Shown here: positions 33,597 to 45,960 of the stretch, in pieces | Layout: each line of letters opens with the position of its first letter | Position numbering within the stretch: the first letter of the stretch is position 1 | NCBI RefSeq assembly: GCF_040939455.1 | Contig: NC_134108.1 | Coordinates: 12,243,501 to 12,307,500 of the forward strand | Direction of reading: 5' to 3' | From: Microcebus murinus | Lineage: Eukaryota > Chordata > Mammalia > Primates > Cheirogaleidae | Length of the DNA: 64,000 bases | The notes under the pieces: model-generated | Database searches by the model: none | The model's input: the letters and a program-made list of their open reading frames with translations, nothing else | What the model was told of the DNA's origin: nothing | Made by a program: the position numbers and the translations under genes

Positions 33597-36500
33597 TTTT
33601 TTTTTTAATGGAGAATTGCAAATATACAAAAGTAGACTGAAGAGTATAATGAAACTACATGTAACCATTACATGTCTTCAACTATTAACTCGTGGTCAAT
33701 ATTTTTCAAGTATTTTTTTCATCCCTCCTGCATTATTTTGAAGCAAGTTCATTCATCCCATTCCTTCTTCTAGCACTTTAGTATACAGCTCTAAAAGATA
33801 ACTTTCTTTAAACAAAATCACAATAACATTATCTAAAAATAATTACCAATATTTCATTAGTACTATGAAATATCTAGTAAGTATTCAATTTCTGCCTCAA
33901 ATATGTTGTTATTTTATTTTTAATTTTCTAATTTTTAAATGTTGTGTTGTTTGCTGTTTCTATCTGGATTGAAATAAGGTCAAAGCACTGCAAATGGCTT
34001 ACATGTATATTATTTATAGGTCCTCTGTCCAGCTTTTTTCTCCCTTGTAACTTATTTGTGGAAGAAATTAGGTTATTTAACCAGGGGAGTTTCTAACTAT
34101 CTGGATTTTGCTGATTGCATCCCTGTGGTGTTTTCTCCTGTCTTTTCTTTTGTCTGTCTTGATAACTCAATCTAGAGGCTTAATAATACTTAGGTTTAAT
34201 TTTTTTGGCAAGACTAGTTCAGAGACGGTATTGTGTTCTTCCCTTAGGAGGTACATACTGTTTGGTTACCTCTCTTTTTAGGATGCAAGGAGCTATTTAC
34301 ACTCTTGATTCATTAATTTATTAGGGGTTACCAAATGGTGGTATTCTAACTCTGTCATTCCTTCCTCATTTTGTAGTTAAATTACTTTGATAAATAGAAA
34401 CATCTATTCATCTACTATTTTGCTTTCAGTGGTAGAATAAACTTCCAGTTTTTATTTATTTAGAAGTTTTCAAAACAATAATTGATCAACAATTTTTAAA
34501 ATTTTACATGTTTCATGTGCTTCAATCCATTTTAATTATTTTCCTTATTGATGCTTAATTTTTCCCATTTTGGGTCAATAGGAGCCTCCTTAAGTTGGTT
34601 CCTGTTTTTTTTTTTTTCCTGACTTCAAAGGTCTTTTCTTTACGTCAATATCTGGTATAATGAGATGTTTTAGGCTCAGCTTGTTTATTTCCTGGGCACA
34701 CCTGAAATTAGTAACTCCTCCAATGGGATCTTTTATTTCTTCGAATAAAAGATAAGAAGTATCGTATTTACACTTCCGATTCAAATTCAGGACCATGAGA
34801 ATTTTGCATAGTTTTTCTCCCTCACATCTGTGCCTTCTCATTCTAAAGGATACTGCTTGTGATAGAATAACACGCAAGTATTTCTTTAATTTACCTCATA
34901 ATGCAGATATAATGGTGTCAGAATTACAATATAAACACTACTGCCAATGATATGATTTCAAAAATAGCTTAGTTTATTTTTTCAGTCTTTTTGTCCTTAG
35001 AGTATATCCTATTAGTGGTAATAAATTTTTAATGTGCTTTAGAGTCACTTAGTATTGTTATTCTCTGTGTGGATAAATCATCACCAACATATGTAGTTAG
35101 GTTTTTTGTTTCATTATCTTAAAGTTTTTTGAGTATTTTTAAGAATTAAAAATGTACATCATTTGTTTAATTATGCATAATTTAAAAATAAAAACCAGGT
35201 ATATTTTAAAGAAGTCTAGTGTCCATCATTATTTCCTTGTTCTTAATTCCTCCTTCACATACATAGGTATCTATTTTTAAAGGGTTTATTTTATTTCATT
35301 TTTTAATATTAAATACATAAAATTACATTTAGCTTTTTTTTAAAGATAAATAGTACTACACTCTATTCACTGTTTGTTGCCTTGCTTTATTAACTGAAAA
35401 AAATATTTCCCTGATATCAATATCTAATACTATATGGAAATATTCCTCATTCATTTTTATAGATACATGGTCACTTAATGTGTGGCATTATGATGTAATC
35501 CAACCAGCTCTCTACTGATGTACTGTTTTTTTTGTTGTTGTTGTTAAGGGACCGGGTCTTGCTCTGTTGCCTTGGCTGGATGGAGTACAATGACATGCTC
35601 AGAGCTCACAGCAGCCTTGAACTTGTGGGCTCAAGTAATACTCCTACCTGAGCCTCCCTAGTATCTGGGACTATAATTGCACACCACCATCCCCAGCTAA
35701 TTTTTATAATTTTTGTAGACATGGGGTCTTACTATGTTGTCCAGGCTGGTATTGAACTTGTGGCCTCAAGTGATCTCCCACCTAGGCTTCACAAAGTGCT
35801 GGGATTACAGGTATGAGATACCTTGTGCAGCCCTTACTGATGTACATATAAGTTGCTTGAACAAATAATTCCTGCAATGAAAAGTCTTATGCATGTATTT
35901 TTAAAAATTCTTTGCAAGTATATCTGTGGGATAAATTTTTAAAAGTGGAATTTTTAGGTGAAAAGATAAATGTTATGTAAATTTGTTAGGTATTTTCAAA
36001 TTATTTTCCATGGCGACTGATCCATTGATGCCTCCCTAGAGATCTATGAAAGTGCCTCTTTTTCCATAGTTTCATCAACAGAATATGTTTTCTGACTTTG
36101 TGCTAAACTAATAAGTGAAGAATGCTCTCATTTTGCTAGTTTTGATTAGCATATTCTCCTATTTTGAGCTAGCTTGAATATCTATTCACATGGTTAAAGC
36201 TATTTGCATTTCTTATTTCTGTGAATTTATTGTTAATTTCTATAGGTCATATTCATAGTTATTTGGCTTTTTCTATTTTTGTAAGCATTTAATATGTTAG
36301 AGATAATAATCACCTATGATTTAAGCTACAAATAAGTAATTTATTTTATTATTTTGCTTACAGTGTTTTTGGCAATTCAAAAGTTTTTTTCTTTTTAATG
36401 TGATAAAATTTTTGTATTTCTTTTCTTATTCTCTTTTTGCCTATGGATTTTGAATTTTAGATGAGAAAGTTATTCCCATTCAAGGTTATAGATTAATTCA

Positions 36501-36900
36501 CCCAAGTTTTCTTCTAGTACTTGTATCATTTCATTTTTTTGTTTAAATCTCTGATCTATTTGAAGCTTAGTTTGCAGTGTAGTGTGAGTGATCAATCCAA
36601 TTTTACTGTTTATCCAGATGGCTGTCCATTTATCTCCAACATTTCTACTTAAAAAAAAAATCGACAAATTTGAGGTGGTCCTTTTAGCATATATTATTTG
36701 TGTATGAATTTCAGGGTATTAATCTTTTTTCCATGATTTTGTGTAAACCATGCACATATCCCATATTGTTCTAATTTAAAGGCTTTATAGATTGGATTAT
36801 TTTAATATCTGGTAGAGCTTACCCTTCTTCTCACTCTTCTTGATCTTCTTCTTCATAATTCCCTTGGGTTTTATTGCATACTGGCAGATATCTTTAACTT
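33597..36900 (-). mobile_element. L1M (L1MC/ME-like) 3' UTR and ORF2, about 3.3 kb, containing an older Alu
   Basis: The 3' end is a T-run at 33597-33606 (its poly(A)). The reversed 3' UTR follows: 'gtataatgaaactacatgtaa', 'ctggattttgctgattgcatc', 'tctagaggcttaataatactt', 'gttcttcccttaggaggtaca', 'cattaggggttac'-like near 34321, and 'gcctccttaagttggttcctg' near 34583. The ORF2-derived part runs from about 35230. Around the Alu it includes 'gtatatctgtgggataaattt' and 'ttttcttctagtacttgtatc', and it ends with 'taaaggctttatag' then 'tttaatatctggtagagctta' near 36775-36822. No intact frame. Few other repeats here are this long. Confidence 0.82.
35524..35834 (-). mobile_element. Dimeric Alu of old (AluJ-like) type, minus strand
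   Basis: The T-rich tail with TTG repeats at 35526-35547 is followed by 'cgggtcttgctctgttgcctt', 'agctcacagcagccttgaact', 'gcctccctagtatctgggact', 'ttttgtagacatggggtctta', 'gtgctgggattacaggtatga' and a decayed 5' end near 35834. TACTGATGTAC occurs on both sides at 35513-35523 and 35835-35845, giving an 11-bp target-site duplication. It sits inside the L1M and so is younger than it. It lacks the lemur-specific right-arm signature of the Alu at 12711. Confidence 0.94.
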
Positions 36901-37418
36901 GACCAACCAGATAGGAGTCAGTCATTTACCTTTTGGAGCTAAGGAGGTGCAGATTTGTCTTGAAGTTCTGAGCTTTAAAAAAAAAAATGCCAAAAGGCAA
37001 ATTTGTAAGTCAAGGCTTCTGATAATTTCTGATTTAATCTACTCACCACTGAAGTCAAGTCTATGTTCTTGTAAATGTCTTATTTCCTGGAAATTTAAAA
37101 TGGTATAGAGAAATATGTCTTTTTTTTCTTTATCTTTTTATGCTATGAAAACATGGCAATAATTTCTTTTTGTTCTTAATGAAATTTTATAATGATTTGG
37201 CAGATTTTGACTTAGAATTTATGCACTTGATTAACATAAGAGTAATTTATTTCATTGGTCAGTGTAATTTTGACCTTAAAGTCAAATCTATGGTTAATTC
37301 ATAAGAGTAACCACCAAACTCCCCAACAGACATTGGCAGACCATGTTCCAGATACATAATTGGAATAATCAGTCTTTCTCTAGACAAATAATTTTTCTTT
37401 TTAGACATCAGTAAAAAT
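36901..37418. other. No recognised feature
   Basis: About 520 bases beyond the L1M ORF2 part. It may be more decayed L1, but no block is recognisable. Confidence 0.45.
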
Positions 37419-37512
37419 TAGGGAAGTATGACTGACTTGAGGGGGAGGGAAGGCAATAGCAATGTATGTAACCTTAACATTTGTACCCCCCATATTATGC
37501 TGACATAAAAAA
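37419..37512 (+). mobile_element. Extremely 5'-truncated strepsirrhine L1 tail, about 90 bp
   Basis: 'gggagggaaggcaatagcaat', 'gtatgtaaccttaacatttg', 'taccccccatattatgctgac' and 'ataaaaaaaatt' match the 3' terminus seen in the L1 at 21660-21712. Only the last 80-90 bases of the element are present. AAAAATTA occurs before (37411-37418) and after (within 37505-37515), a possible but weak target duplication. Confidence 0.85.
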
Positions 37513-37515
37513 AAT

Positions 37516-38275
37516 TAAATTTCTAAAATTTTCAGTAATATTGATGTATGCATTATCTTTATCTCTATAACATGCATTGTTTTAATTTTGAAATTACTTA
37601 ATTCTTGAATGATTACTTAGGATATCTAGATATCAATCTATGTTATGTTAACATAGATACGGCTTTTCTTCTTATAGCTACAGAAAAATTAAACCCTATA
37701 GCCATAGCCAATTGACTAACTTTTTTGCAGTCGGAAAAGAATATATAAAAAGTTAAGCTGGTTTGTAGTATGGGCTAAGGAATTCTACAATACACCCTAC
37801 TCCCAGAATACATAGTTCCTTATATGAAGCCTGAAAGGACTTAGTTAAAATTCATTTAAAAAAATGGCAAAGTATAAAGATTTTTTATATTGAGCAATAA
37901 TGTGTTAGCTTGGAAATAAAAATCTTTCATCTAGTAAGATCTTGAAGATATAGATCCTAAGATAAGCAAGTTCTGATTGGACCACAGACAAATGGGCTGC
38001 AGTATCTTACATCTTACTGACTCTCTGACATGAATCCGACTGTGTTTAACAGATGTGAGGTAGCATGAGATTATTAGAACTTGGGAAACAAAGTACTTAA
38101 ATGAAGCAACAACAAGGTGACAGTCTGTAGTACAGCAAGGAGATACAGTGGTTCTCACCTTTGAACAAAATGATTACAAAATTTATATGATAATTGCATA
38201 CACTGTTTTGTTATATAGTAATTTGTGCACATGTATCCATTCTACACGCATGTGTATATATATAATGTATATATT
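37516..38275. other. No recognised feature
   Basis: About 760 bases. 'cagtggttctcacctttgaac' at about 38148 looks like a hAT terminus, but nothing after it supports an element. TA-rich runs lie at 38254-38275. Confidence 0.45.
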
Positions 38276-38425
38276 GTAATTTATTGTCCTATCTGTTCTT
38301 CTCTGAGAGCTCCTTACTTACTGAGGTTCTGTCTTACCTGTCACTCTAGGCTTAGTGTGGAGCACAGTGCCTGGAGCAAAATAAGCACTCAAAAAGTTTT
38401 GTGAAATGAATAAATAAATAAAGAC
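38276..38425 (+). mobile_element. L2 3' end
   Basis: 'ttattgtcctatctgttcttc', 'gagagctccttacttactgag', 'gagcacagtgcctggagcaaa', 'ataagcactcaaaaagttttg' and 'tgaatgaataaataaataaa'-like end (38405 on) match the L2 3' terminus. Confidence 0.85.
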
Positions 38426-39660
38426 CAAGCTTTGTTTGCCATTTGTGCCTGGTTCTATTCTTGCATAACAGTAACTCGTGGTTTTGATGAGCTGCAGATA
38501 GATCCTACATTTCAGAATTTAAAGAATTCTCATATGACAGCATTTCTCCCCATATAGTATGGAGAAAAATATTGCTGTCCTGCTCTTTATATTCTGGACA
38601 TGATAAATTAGCTTTTGCATATAAAGTTTTGCTATGTAGGAAAAACTACTATTCTTAGACTTTAGAGCAGTAGCTAACATACTATACCTAACAGAAGAGA
38701 GTCTTACAGCTAATTTGCAGGTCACTGTCAAAAGGGAATCTTGAATAATAACACAATGTGCTCTGTATTGGGATGGCAAGGAGACGTGAAGATGGTCTTT
38801 GTCCTCCAGTGGCTTGGACTGAGTGGGGCAAGGCAGATAATAGTTATAAAAGGAAAATAAGATTCAGAAGCAAAATAAATTTTTAAGAAATACCTAATTT
38901 TGACACATTTCCACTTGCACAAATTTTAAGAACACTCTTTTTGTGCAACTATACAGCAGATAGCATGCAATCATTTGAAATAATCATTTTTACATTTTCA
39001 AATTCTCTCAGGCTCTCTTGTACTTATTTTATTTAAACAAAGAGTCATTTCTCAGGGCTCAGGGTTTTATGCTTCATTATTTTAGCAGGTACATTGCAGT
39101 GACTTCCTTTTTGAGCAAGAAAATCAGCTATTAATATTTTGCTTTTAATGGCTGTAGTTTCCATTCTTTCCTTCTAGAATGTTCAAAGCCATAAGGGAAA
39201 ATAGCTAGAGCAAAAAGAACAAATTAAAATATTTATAACTCTTTTAAAATGTCCTAGTTCAACAAAAATATGATGATGAAATGAAAAGGATAACATTTTG
39301 TTTAAATATGAAGTATTATTTACAAATGGGACAGTTTGATTTAGGCTTGATACAACTGCAGTGAAATGAAGTGCTTATCCATGATTTAGCCAAGCAAGTT
39401 TTGGTCCAGGCAGGAGAAGGTAAAAAAGAAAGACAGTGGGGAGAGGGGAGAAGATGCAAAGATATGGGGGGAAAATAGAGAAAAGACCGAACAGGACAGA
39501 AGTCAGACAAAAGTAAAATGCATGAATACAGAAAGTATGCCTGAAACACAAAATTAAAGAGAACTTGAGGAAATAGTTTCTGTATATAAATACCCACTGA
39601 AGCTCTGCAAAATGAATACACCTAAAATATCTCAGTCATAGAATTTTTTTGAGAAAAGAA
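38426..39660. other. 1.2 kb without a recognised feature
   Basis: AT-rich with no recognised repeat. Minus-strand frames of 64-101 codons (38519-38922, 39316-39621) show no domains. Confidence 0.5.
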
Positions 39661-39669
39661 AAAAGAGAT

Positions 39670-39990
39670 TCAAGTCCGCACCTTGCACTGTATGCACAGA
39701 TCGCCTCAAAGACAGTTGGCTCTCAAGTAAAACTTTCTACATTTGAGGGGGCGTTATAAAATCAGTTAGTTTGGCGCTGTTTACACTAAGATTGGAAAGT
39801 GTGGCAGCAAGCCCACTTCCAGCTTCTTAGCAGATTAAGAGGTTAGGGCACAGCGCGGGTTACACGAGAGCGACCTAGACGCTGGAGCTTTGAGAACGAC
39901 TCCCAATTTTTTCTGGCTTGCAGTTCCAGCTCATGACCAGAGGTGGCGCTGAGTGTACAGGGAACCTACGGTTCACCTGAATCAGAAATT
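39670..39990. promoter_or_regulatory. Local CpG cluster with promoter-like and CTCF-like motifs (candidate only)
   Basis: About a dozen CpGs fall in 320 bases, against very few in the surrounding kilobases. A GC-box-like GGGGGCG (39747-39753) lies immediately before TATAAAA (39755-39761). 'cagcgcgggttacacgagagc' with 'gacc' follows near 39851-39875. CCAGAGGTGGCGCTG at 39937-39951 resembles the CTCF core. I recognise no transposon that explains it. It could be a small regulatory element, a transcript start, or a remnant of an unrecognised GC-rich repeat. No open frame of interest follows. Confidence 0.3.
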
Positions 39991-40870
39991 GGAAAGAAAT
40001 AAGACTAAAATCTGAGTGTGAATCCTCAATTAACCTCAGCAGCACAACATCTAAGACAGTGAGTCTGCAGGGAGGGAAAGCAAAGAATAAAGAACAAATC
40101 AAAAAGACTTGAATTAGGAGAGTCTCAGGTTAGGAAGGAGATAGGGATGAAAATCTCTACAGGTGAGCATAGGTAGTGGCACCAACCCAGGGAGGCATCA
40201 GAAATGCAGATCAAAACACTCCTAGAATCTGGGCACCAATGCATTTTTTTAGGTTAAGTCACCCTCTAGGGAAGTTTTTATTTGGGAGAATAACCATAGA
40301 AGCTTTCAGGCTTTTATGCTATATATTCTAAATGGGCGTGGACTGATTGTACTCTTTGTGTCATTAACATGTAGGAACACAAAAGTAATCTGGTGTATTC
40401 ATAGAGTGCTACCCCTAAGGTTTAATTTAATTCATTTTGCATTTTAAATGTCCTTTTGGTTGGCTTGTATTTTCTAAGTAAACATGTCCATCTTAAGTGA
40501 GAAAGACATAAACTGCATAATTTATAGCAGCAGGGTGAGTTTCTGTGTGTATATATGTGTATATATCCCTTTCATTTATATTTAAAAAAAATTGGAAACT
40601 CCATAAAAAAGTGAAAAAAAATATTCAAAGTCCCTTCAATAAGTATGGCAACTTACTAAAATTATGTTTTTGCTTTTGGGCTGCTTAACTCTTGGTTTTT
40701 AAAAATTAAAATAAATAAAGGCAAAAAATTTTCAAATCATACAAAAGGACTTTAAATAGAAAGTAAAAATGTCCTCTTTTGCCTTGCATGTATACTTTCC
40801 TCTCCCATCTCTCCTCAGAATTCATAACTAGGGCATACAAAGCGATGGTTGAAGAGGAACTGAGTACTCT
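39991..40870. other. No recognised feature
   Basis: About 880 bases. A short TA/TG-rich alternation lies at 40545-40567, and there are A-runs. Nothing else is recognised. Confidence 0.5.
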
Positions 40871-41035
40871 ATCCTGACTACGAATTGTGGTCTGTGAATT
40901 AGCAGCATCAGCAGCATCTTGGAGGTTGTTAGTAATGCAGACTCTCAAGCCCCTGCCCAGATTTAATGGATCAGGATTTGCATTTTAACAAGATCCCAAG
41001 TGGTATGCATGCACATTGAAGTGTGAGAAACTCTG
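40871..41035 (-). mobile_element. MER3 (hAT-Charlie MITE)
   Basis: Reversed MER3 order: 'attgtggtctgtgaattagca', 'gcatcagcagcatcttggagg', 'agtaatgcagactctcaagcc', 'tttgcattttaacaagatccc', 'caagtggtatgcatgcacatt' and the terminal repeat 'gaagtgtgagaaactctg'. About 165 bases, near full length. Confidence 0.8.
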
Positions 41036-43436
41036 CTCTAGATTCCAAAGAAAGAATCATTAGTTGAGAACGCGTCCTTCTCTTCCAACATAGCAAGAGG
41101 ATGCAGTAATGATCTAACTATAATCAATTTCCTTATTCTTAGTGTATAGAGAGAGAACACTAGAGAAGGGGAGTCCAAGTCAATGTCTCTAGGGGCTTCG
41201 AGAAGCACAGTGTTCCCAGTGACTTTCTCCTTTTCCAGGAAGTGAGAGGAGCTCCAAGGGAGTCAGTAGTAGGCAGAGGTAGTGCTAAGAGGACACTTGC
41301 ATCTCAGTCCAAGGCTGGATGTTGTTGATTTGCAGGATCTACACGGCCACCTTAGTGCTTCCCTTGGCATATAAGGGAACATGCAAATTCTTGATAAGGC
41401 ACTGGGGCTGTGGTGTATGATTAGAAGATGAGATAACCAGTTTCCCAAACTGTTTCAGTTTTCTATGATATTGGAAGGGTACAAAAGAAGATGTATGCAT
41501 GTTCTGTGGCCCCGTAAGATGGGACATAGAGGTTAGAAGAGGAAGTATACTAAAACTGATAAGGTTTTGTCCACTCCAAAAACGTAATTGTGGGCATGAA
41601 CTACTGTCATGGCTAAAGGAGACCCTTCTGCTATCTCTGAACGGGAAACACTGACAGAAAAGGCCTGTGTAAATACTGTAGAGCACTACCCTGAGAAAAA
41701 CAGCCATCTGTGGACCGTCACCACCATGCGTGTCTTCAGGCAGTAAGGAGAATGAACTACAATCAGAGCAAGACCAGGTCAAGTAACCATGTAGGTGAAC
41801 CTCATGTCTCCTCTTGCATGTCCTCCCCTAAGGATTTCTAAACACTGAAAAGGGGAGAAGGAAGTCAGAGTAGACTCACCCCCCATCACTCCAAGAGCCA
41901 AAGTTGCAACTCAAATCTGTTTTTGAAAATGGACATGGGGTACAAAAGAGTTACAATTTAAATTGATTTTAGAATTGGTGCTTTCAATGAGACTGAAATG
42001 ACCAGAAAATTACAGAATTTCCTAAGAGATAGATGAGAAGGAAGGATCCAACATAGCAGGCTTGGAAGCAGTGATAGGAGAAAAATCAAACCAGTGACTA
42101 TCATGCATCCAGTTGTCTTTTAAAAATTTACAAATGTAAGATATTTCTATTTCCTTGTAAATCATTCTTTTCTGTTTACTCCCTGGTAAGTAAGATGAGG
42201 GAAGTGCAATTCTATTACTCCTACCTCCCCCACATGAATCTTTCTCAATTAGGGGGAGTTATATTACTGCTGTTTTAAATCAGTGCTTAGCCATATAACT
42301 TCACCAAAAGTAATGTAATATTTACTCATTGTTTGGGGAAAGAAAGTATAATTGACTCTCTGCAAATGAATTGAAAAAGCCCTTGATGCATTTACCCTCC
42401 CTGCACATTTTTTCTCAGCAGCTCCCAAAAGTTCCTCAGCCAATGGTTGGCAAGAGCTGGAGCATGAAGACCCCAGCTTTGTTTCCTTCGTCTCTGAGGA
42501 AGGGACCAATCTGAGGTATTACACATTCTATACCATTTCCCAGAAATTTCCGATGAGGAAACTGGAAATTGTTTTAAAATAATGCTACATGACAGAATAT
42601 GTCTATCACATTTGTTACCACATGAAGATTGATAGATGCTGTGGGTCTAGAAATCAGAAGTTAATTTGCATAATAGAAAGAGAGCCTTTATTCTGATTTG
42701 CAAAATGAGGTAAGCAAAAAATATAAACTAATCTGGGGAAGTCCACAGTGATTGTGGGATTGTGTTATAAAATACAGGGCAATAGAAACATCCCAAGTAT
42801 AGGCAAATGTTAGAACCTACTTAGGGACTTTTAACAGGGATTGTTTTTCCAGTTTATGTTTTTAGAGCCTTGTATTTTTCCTCTTCCTGCAACCTGCTTT
42901 CTAAGACATGTCATTAAGTCTTTTTTTAAGCCTGAAAGAAGCTAGGAGACATAAGAGATAAAACTTGAAGCAATGTGTTTTGCTCTTATTAAATAATTTT
43001 GCCAAAAAGGCAAGAAAGAAGGATTTGGAAACAATTATCTAAAATATATCTCAGGTTGTCTATTTGTTTTAATTTTTTGAGACAGATTTAGCATTTTAGG
43101 TACACTACAGATTGGCAGGAAGAGACCACCCACACATACACAAACATTCACATTTTTCCATCCATTGTAAGATTAGATTATGCTCATGATTCAACTCACC
43201 AAGGCTACAGAAATGTTACTGAATGTAATGTAACCACACAGAAAGACGTACATGCTGCATACATAATATCCATTTCCCTGACCTAGGGATCCGATCAGTA
43301 AGTGCTATTGCTGGCAAAACTGCCAGCAGTTTCAGTGTAAGGTCAATTCTTGTGCACAGCAGCCCTTCAATTTGGAGCCATACATTATCACACAGGTAGA
43401 CATTATACAAGCGATCAGTGTGTTTACTATCCAAGG
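41036..43436. other. 2.4 kb without a recognised repeat or gene
   Basis: Unique-looking, moderate GC at 41040-41900. The longest non-repeat open stretch in the window (minus strand 41339-41782, 148 codons) lies here. It starts at a TTG, has no ATG near its start and shows no domain, so I do not call it a gene. A-rich to neutral sequence follows. Confidence 0.5.
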
Positions 43437-43617
43437 CAGCGCCCCTCAACCTCAGAAGTACTTACTTTAATCCAGATAATTTTATGTTGTGGGCGGCTGT
43501 CCTGTGCATCGCAGCACGCCTGAGCTTTGTGCGCTAGATGTTCTGACAACCCCACATGTCTCTGGATGTTGCCAACCATGCTTTGGGGGATAAATAGCAT
43601 GCAGTTGGAAATCACTG
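43437..43617 (-). mobile_element. MER5A-type hAT MITE, minus strand
   Basis: It starts CAGCGCCCCTCAACCTCAG and contains 'gataattttatgttgtgggcg' then 'gctgtcctgtgcatcgcagca', 'gctagatgttctgacaacccc' and 'tgtctctggatgttgccaacc'. It ends 'agttggaaatcactg'. This is MER5A in reverse at about 180 bases, so near full length. Confidence 0.88.
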
Positions 43618-44485
43618 AATTAAAGTATTATTTACAAAGAGTTGGCTCTCCTGGTTCTTGCTGTATGCTCAGCATTATCGAAGCAACCTCATGATACTGG
43701 GGGAAGCAAACAGTCCGTGGTCAGGACTCCGCAGCTGTAGCTACCTACGGTTCCCCATATTCTGTCTGCAAACCCTCTCCCCTGCTATCAAAACTAGTCA
43801 GCCTGCTTGTGCTTTACATTAGAAACTGTATGAAATTAAATGCTTAAGTGCTTGTTTGTATCATTTATAAATCACATGTAGCAATGCTCTTTATTTCTTG
43901 TCTACCTTCCTTTTTGTATTCTTTTTTCTTCTTTCCACTTTTTTCTCACTTTCCACATTTCTGTTTGCTATGCATGGTGGATTTTGTAAGTGGAGAGTAA
44001 GATAGTCGTGTCTGGAATGTTGCTAGTATAAATTTAAGTCAATCTGTAAGTCAGCCAACCAATCAAAGCATTAAGTGTTTACAGTGTTGTTCTGCATTAT
44101 ACTATGAAGTCTTTTATTCATTTATCCGAATGCAGCCTGTTTCCCAGTCACGTCCACCCTGCTATCATCTCTGTGTATGTCTTATCCACTCCACTTTGCT
44201 ACGGTCTCTTTTAGTAAACACAAGCAATTTTACAGAGAAATGGCATTGTGCTTGCCGCCAGAAAGATTAGGTGTGACAGTGAAGAACAATGATAATGCAT
44301 TTGGGCTTCTTCAGTGATATTCGCACATAACAGGTCTAAGGTGTGAAGGTTTGAAGCGAGAAGACTAAGCATAGCGGAACCTTTTCTCCACAGTGAAGGC
44401 AGGGGCAGAGCCCCTGTTAACGGAAGTTGCCATTTCCTTGGAGCACACCTCAGTAACACTGGTCTTCTGCCAGCACAGTCGTACC
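43618..44485. other. No recognised feature
   Basis: About 870 bases with no recognised repeat, RNA or coding feature. Confidence 0.5.
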
Positions 44486-45135
44486 TGGTATGAAAAACAA
44501 GTGAGATAATTTCTTACCCACTAAAATGGTTATAGTGAAAAAGGAAGAAAATAACAAGTGTTGTGGAGGATGTGTGGGAACTGGAACCCTCAGACACTGT
44601 TGGTGTGAATGTAAAATGTAATAAGCACTTTGGAAAACAGCTTGATAGTTTTGGAAAAAGCTAAACATGAAACTTACCAAAAAGCCTGAGAATTCCATGC
44701 TTGCATTTATACCCAAGAAAAATAAAAACATATCCACATAAAAAGTTGTTCACAATGGCACCATGATTCATAATTGGAAGAAATGAAAACAGCCCCAAAG
44801 CCCAAGGTGTGGGATATCCACTCAATGAAACACAGCTCAGCAATAAAAAGGATTAAGCCACTGACTCATGCCACAACACGGATAAATTTCAAAAATGTTA
44901 TGTTAAGAAGCCCAATGCAAAAGACTAGAATTCCATTTATATGCAATGTCCATAAAAGTCAAATCTATAGAGACAGAAAGCATGTCAGGGGGATCCCTAG
45001 GATTGGGGGTGAGAACAGGGATTGATTAAAAATGGGCACAGGGGATCTTTTTTGGGGTAATAGAAACATTCTGAAATTGAATTGTGGTGTTGATTTCATA
45101 GCTCTGTATGTTTAATAAAGATATTGCAGAATGAT
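44486..45135 (+). mobile_element. L1M (L1MB/ME-like) 3' end
   Basis: Blocks in order: 'gtgagataatttcttacccac', 'aacaagtgttgtggaggatgt', 'ggaactggaaccctcagacac', 'gcactttggaaaacagcttga', 'cagctcagcaataaaaaggat', 'cacaacacggataaatttcaa', 'agactagaattccatttatat', then the 3' UTR 'tttttggggtaatagaaacat' and 'gaattgtggtgttgatttcat'. 5'-truncated and decayed. Confidence 0.88.
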
Positions 45136-45798
45136 TTTAATTTGCCTCCTTACCTTGTAATCATCCATAACCATAAACATAACAGCTTTCAGTGAGTTCT
45201 TTGAGTCCTTCCAGTGAGTTATCAAATATATATAAAGGTGGTTTAGCAAATTCTCCCACTTGAACTTTCCAACTGGTGTCAGAAGTGAGGGTGATCTTGT
45301 GTGGGGACTGTACCCACTAACAGTACAGTTGGATGAATTATCTCAATAATCAGTAGCTTTTTTTTTTTTTATTTTAAAGCATTCTGAACTTTATTTTCCA
45401 GTCCTTCAATATGGTCAAACCTTGAGGATCAGACCTTATTTAGTGTCTTCCTGGAAGTTGGCAATTGATAAATGATTAATGGATTCAGGGAAAATATTTT
45501 CAAGACAAGATGTTTTGTGGAAAGGCATTGCATAGTGTCCTCCTCCTGAGAGCCAGGCAGCGTTCAGCACTGTACTTCAGCATGTACTGAAGAGCAGCGC
45601 AGGAATATTCATCTGAACTGAGTTAACCTGAATTAAATGAAGAAGCTCTGACTCAGACTGTGGGCACATTTGAGGAAATTTTTCACAAGCACCTTGTTCT
45701 TGAGGATTGACCACCACTTACTCAGAGTCAATCATTACATAAATGCAACAGAAGGACTTAAAATTTAAGTCTATGCATATTTATATCACATATACTAC
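45136..45798. other. No recognised feature
   Basis: About 660 bases with a T-run at about 45358-45370. No repeat family recognised. Confidence 0.5.
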
Positions 45799-45960
45799 TT
45801 TACTTTAGAGGTTACAGAGGGCTTTCTCATAAATTCTCTCATATAATTACAGAAATCTTGTGACATAGGCATGAACAGCTTACAGTTGTTTAATCACTTG
45901 TTCAGATTTCCATAGTCATTGAAAGAGGCTCCATTAGATACGAAAATCCAGTCCCTCACC
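45799..45960 (-). mobile_element. MIR SINE, decayed
   Basis: 'tttctcataaattctctcata', 'cagaaatcttgtgacataggc', 'tcacttgttcagatttccata' and 'gtcattgaaagaggctcc' follow the reversed MIR core. Confidence 0.55.

Noticed and set aside
38148..38200. Possible hAT terminus (CAGTGGTTCTCAC)
   Set aside because: No matching interior or opposite terminal repeat follows. A 13-base match alone is not enough.
41339..41782. 148-codon minus-strand open stretch, longest outside repeats
   Set aside because: It begins at TTG with no upstream ATG in frame that I can see. It has no recognisable domain, signal or splice context. Its length is within chance for moderate-GC sequence.
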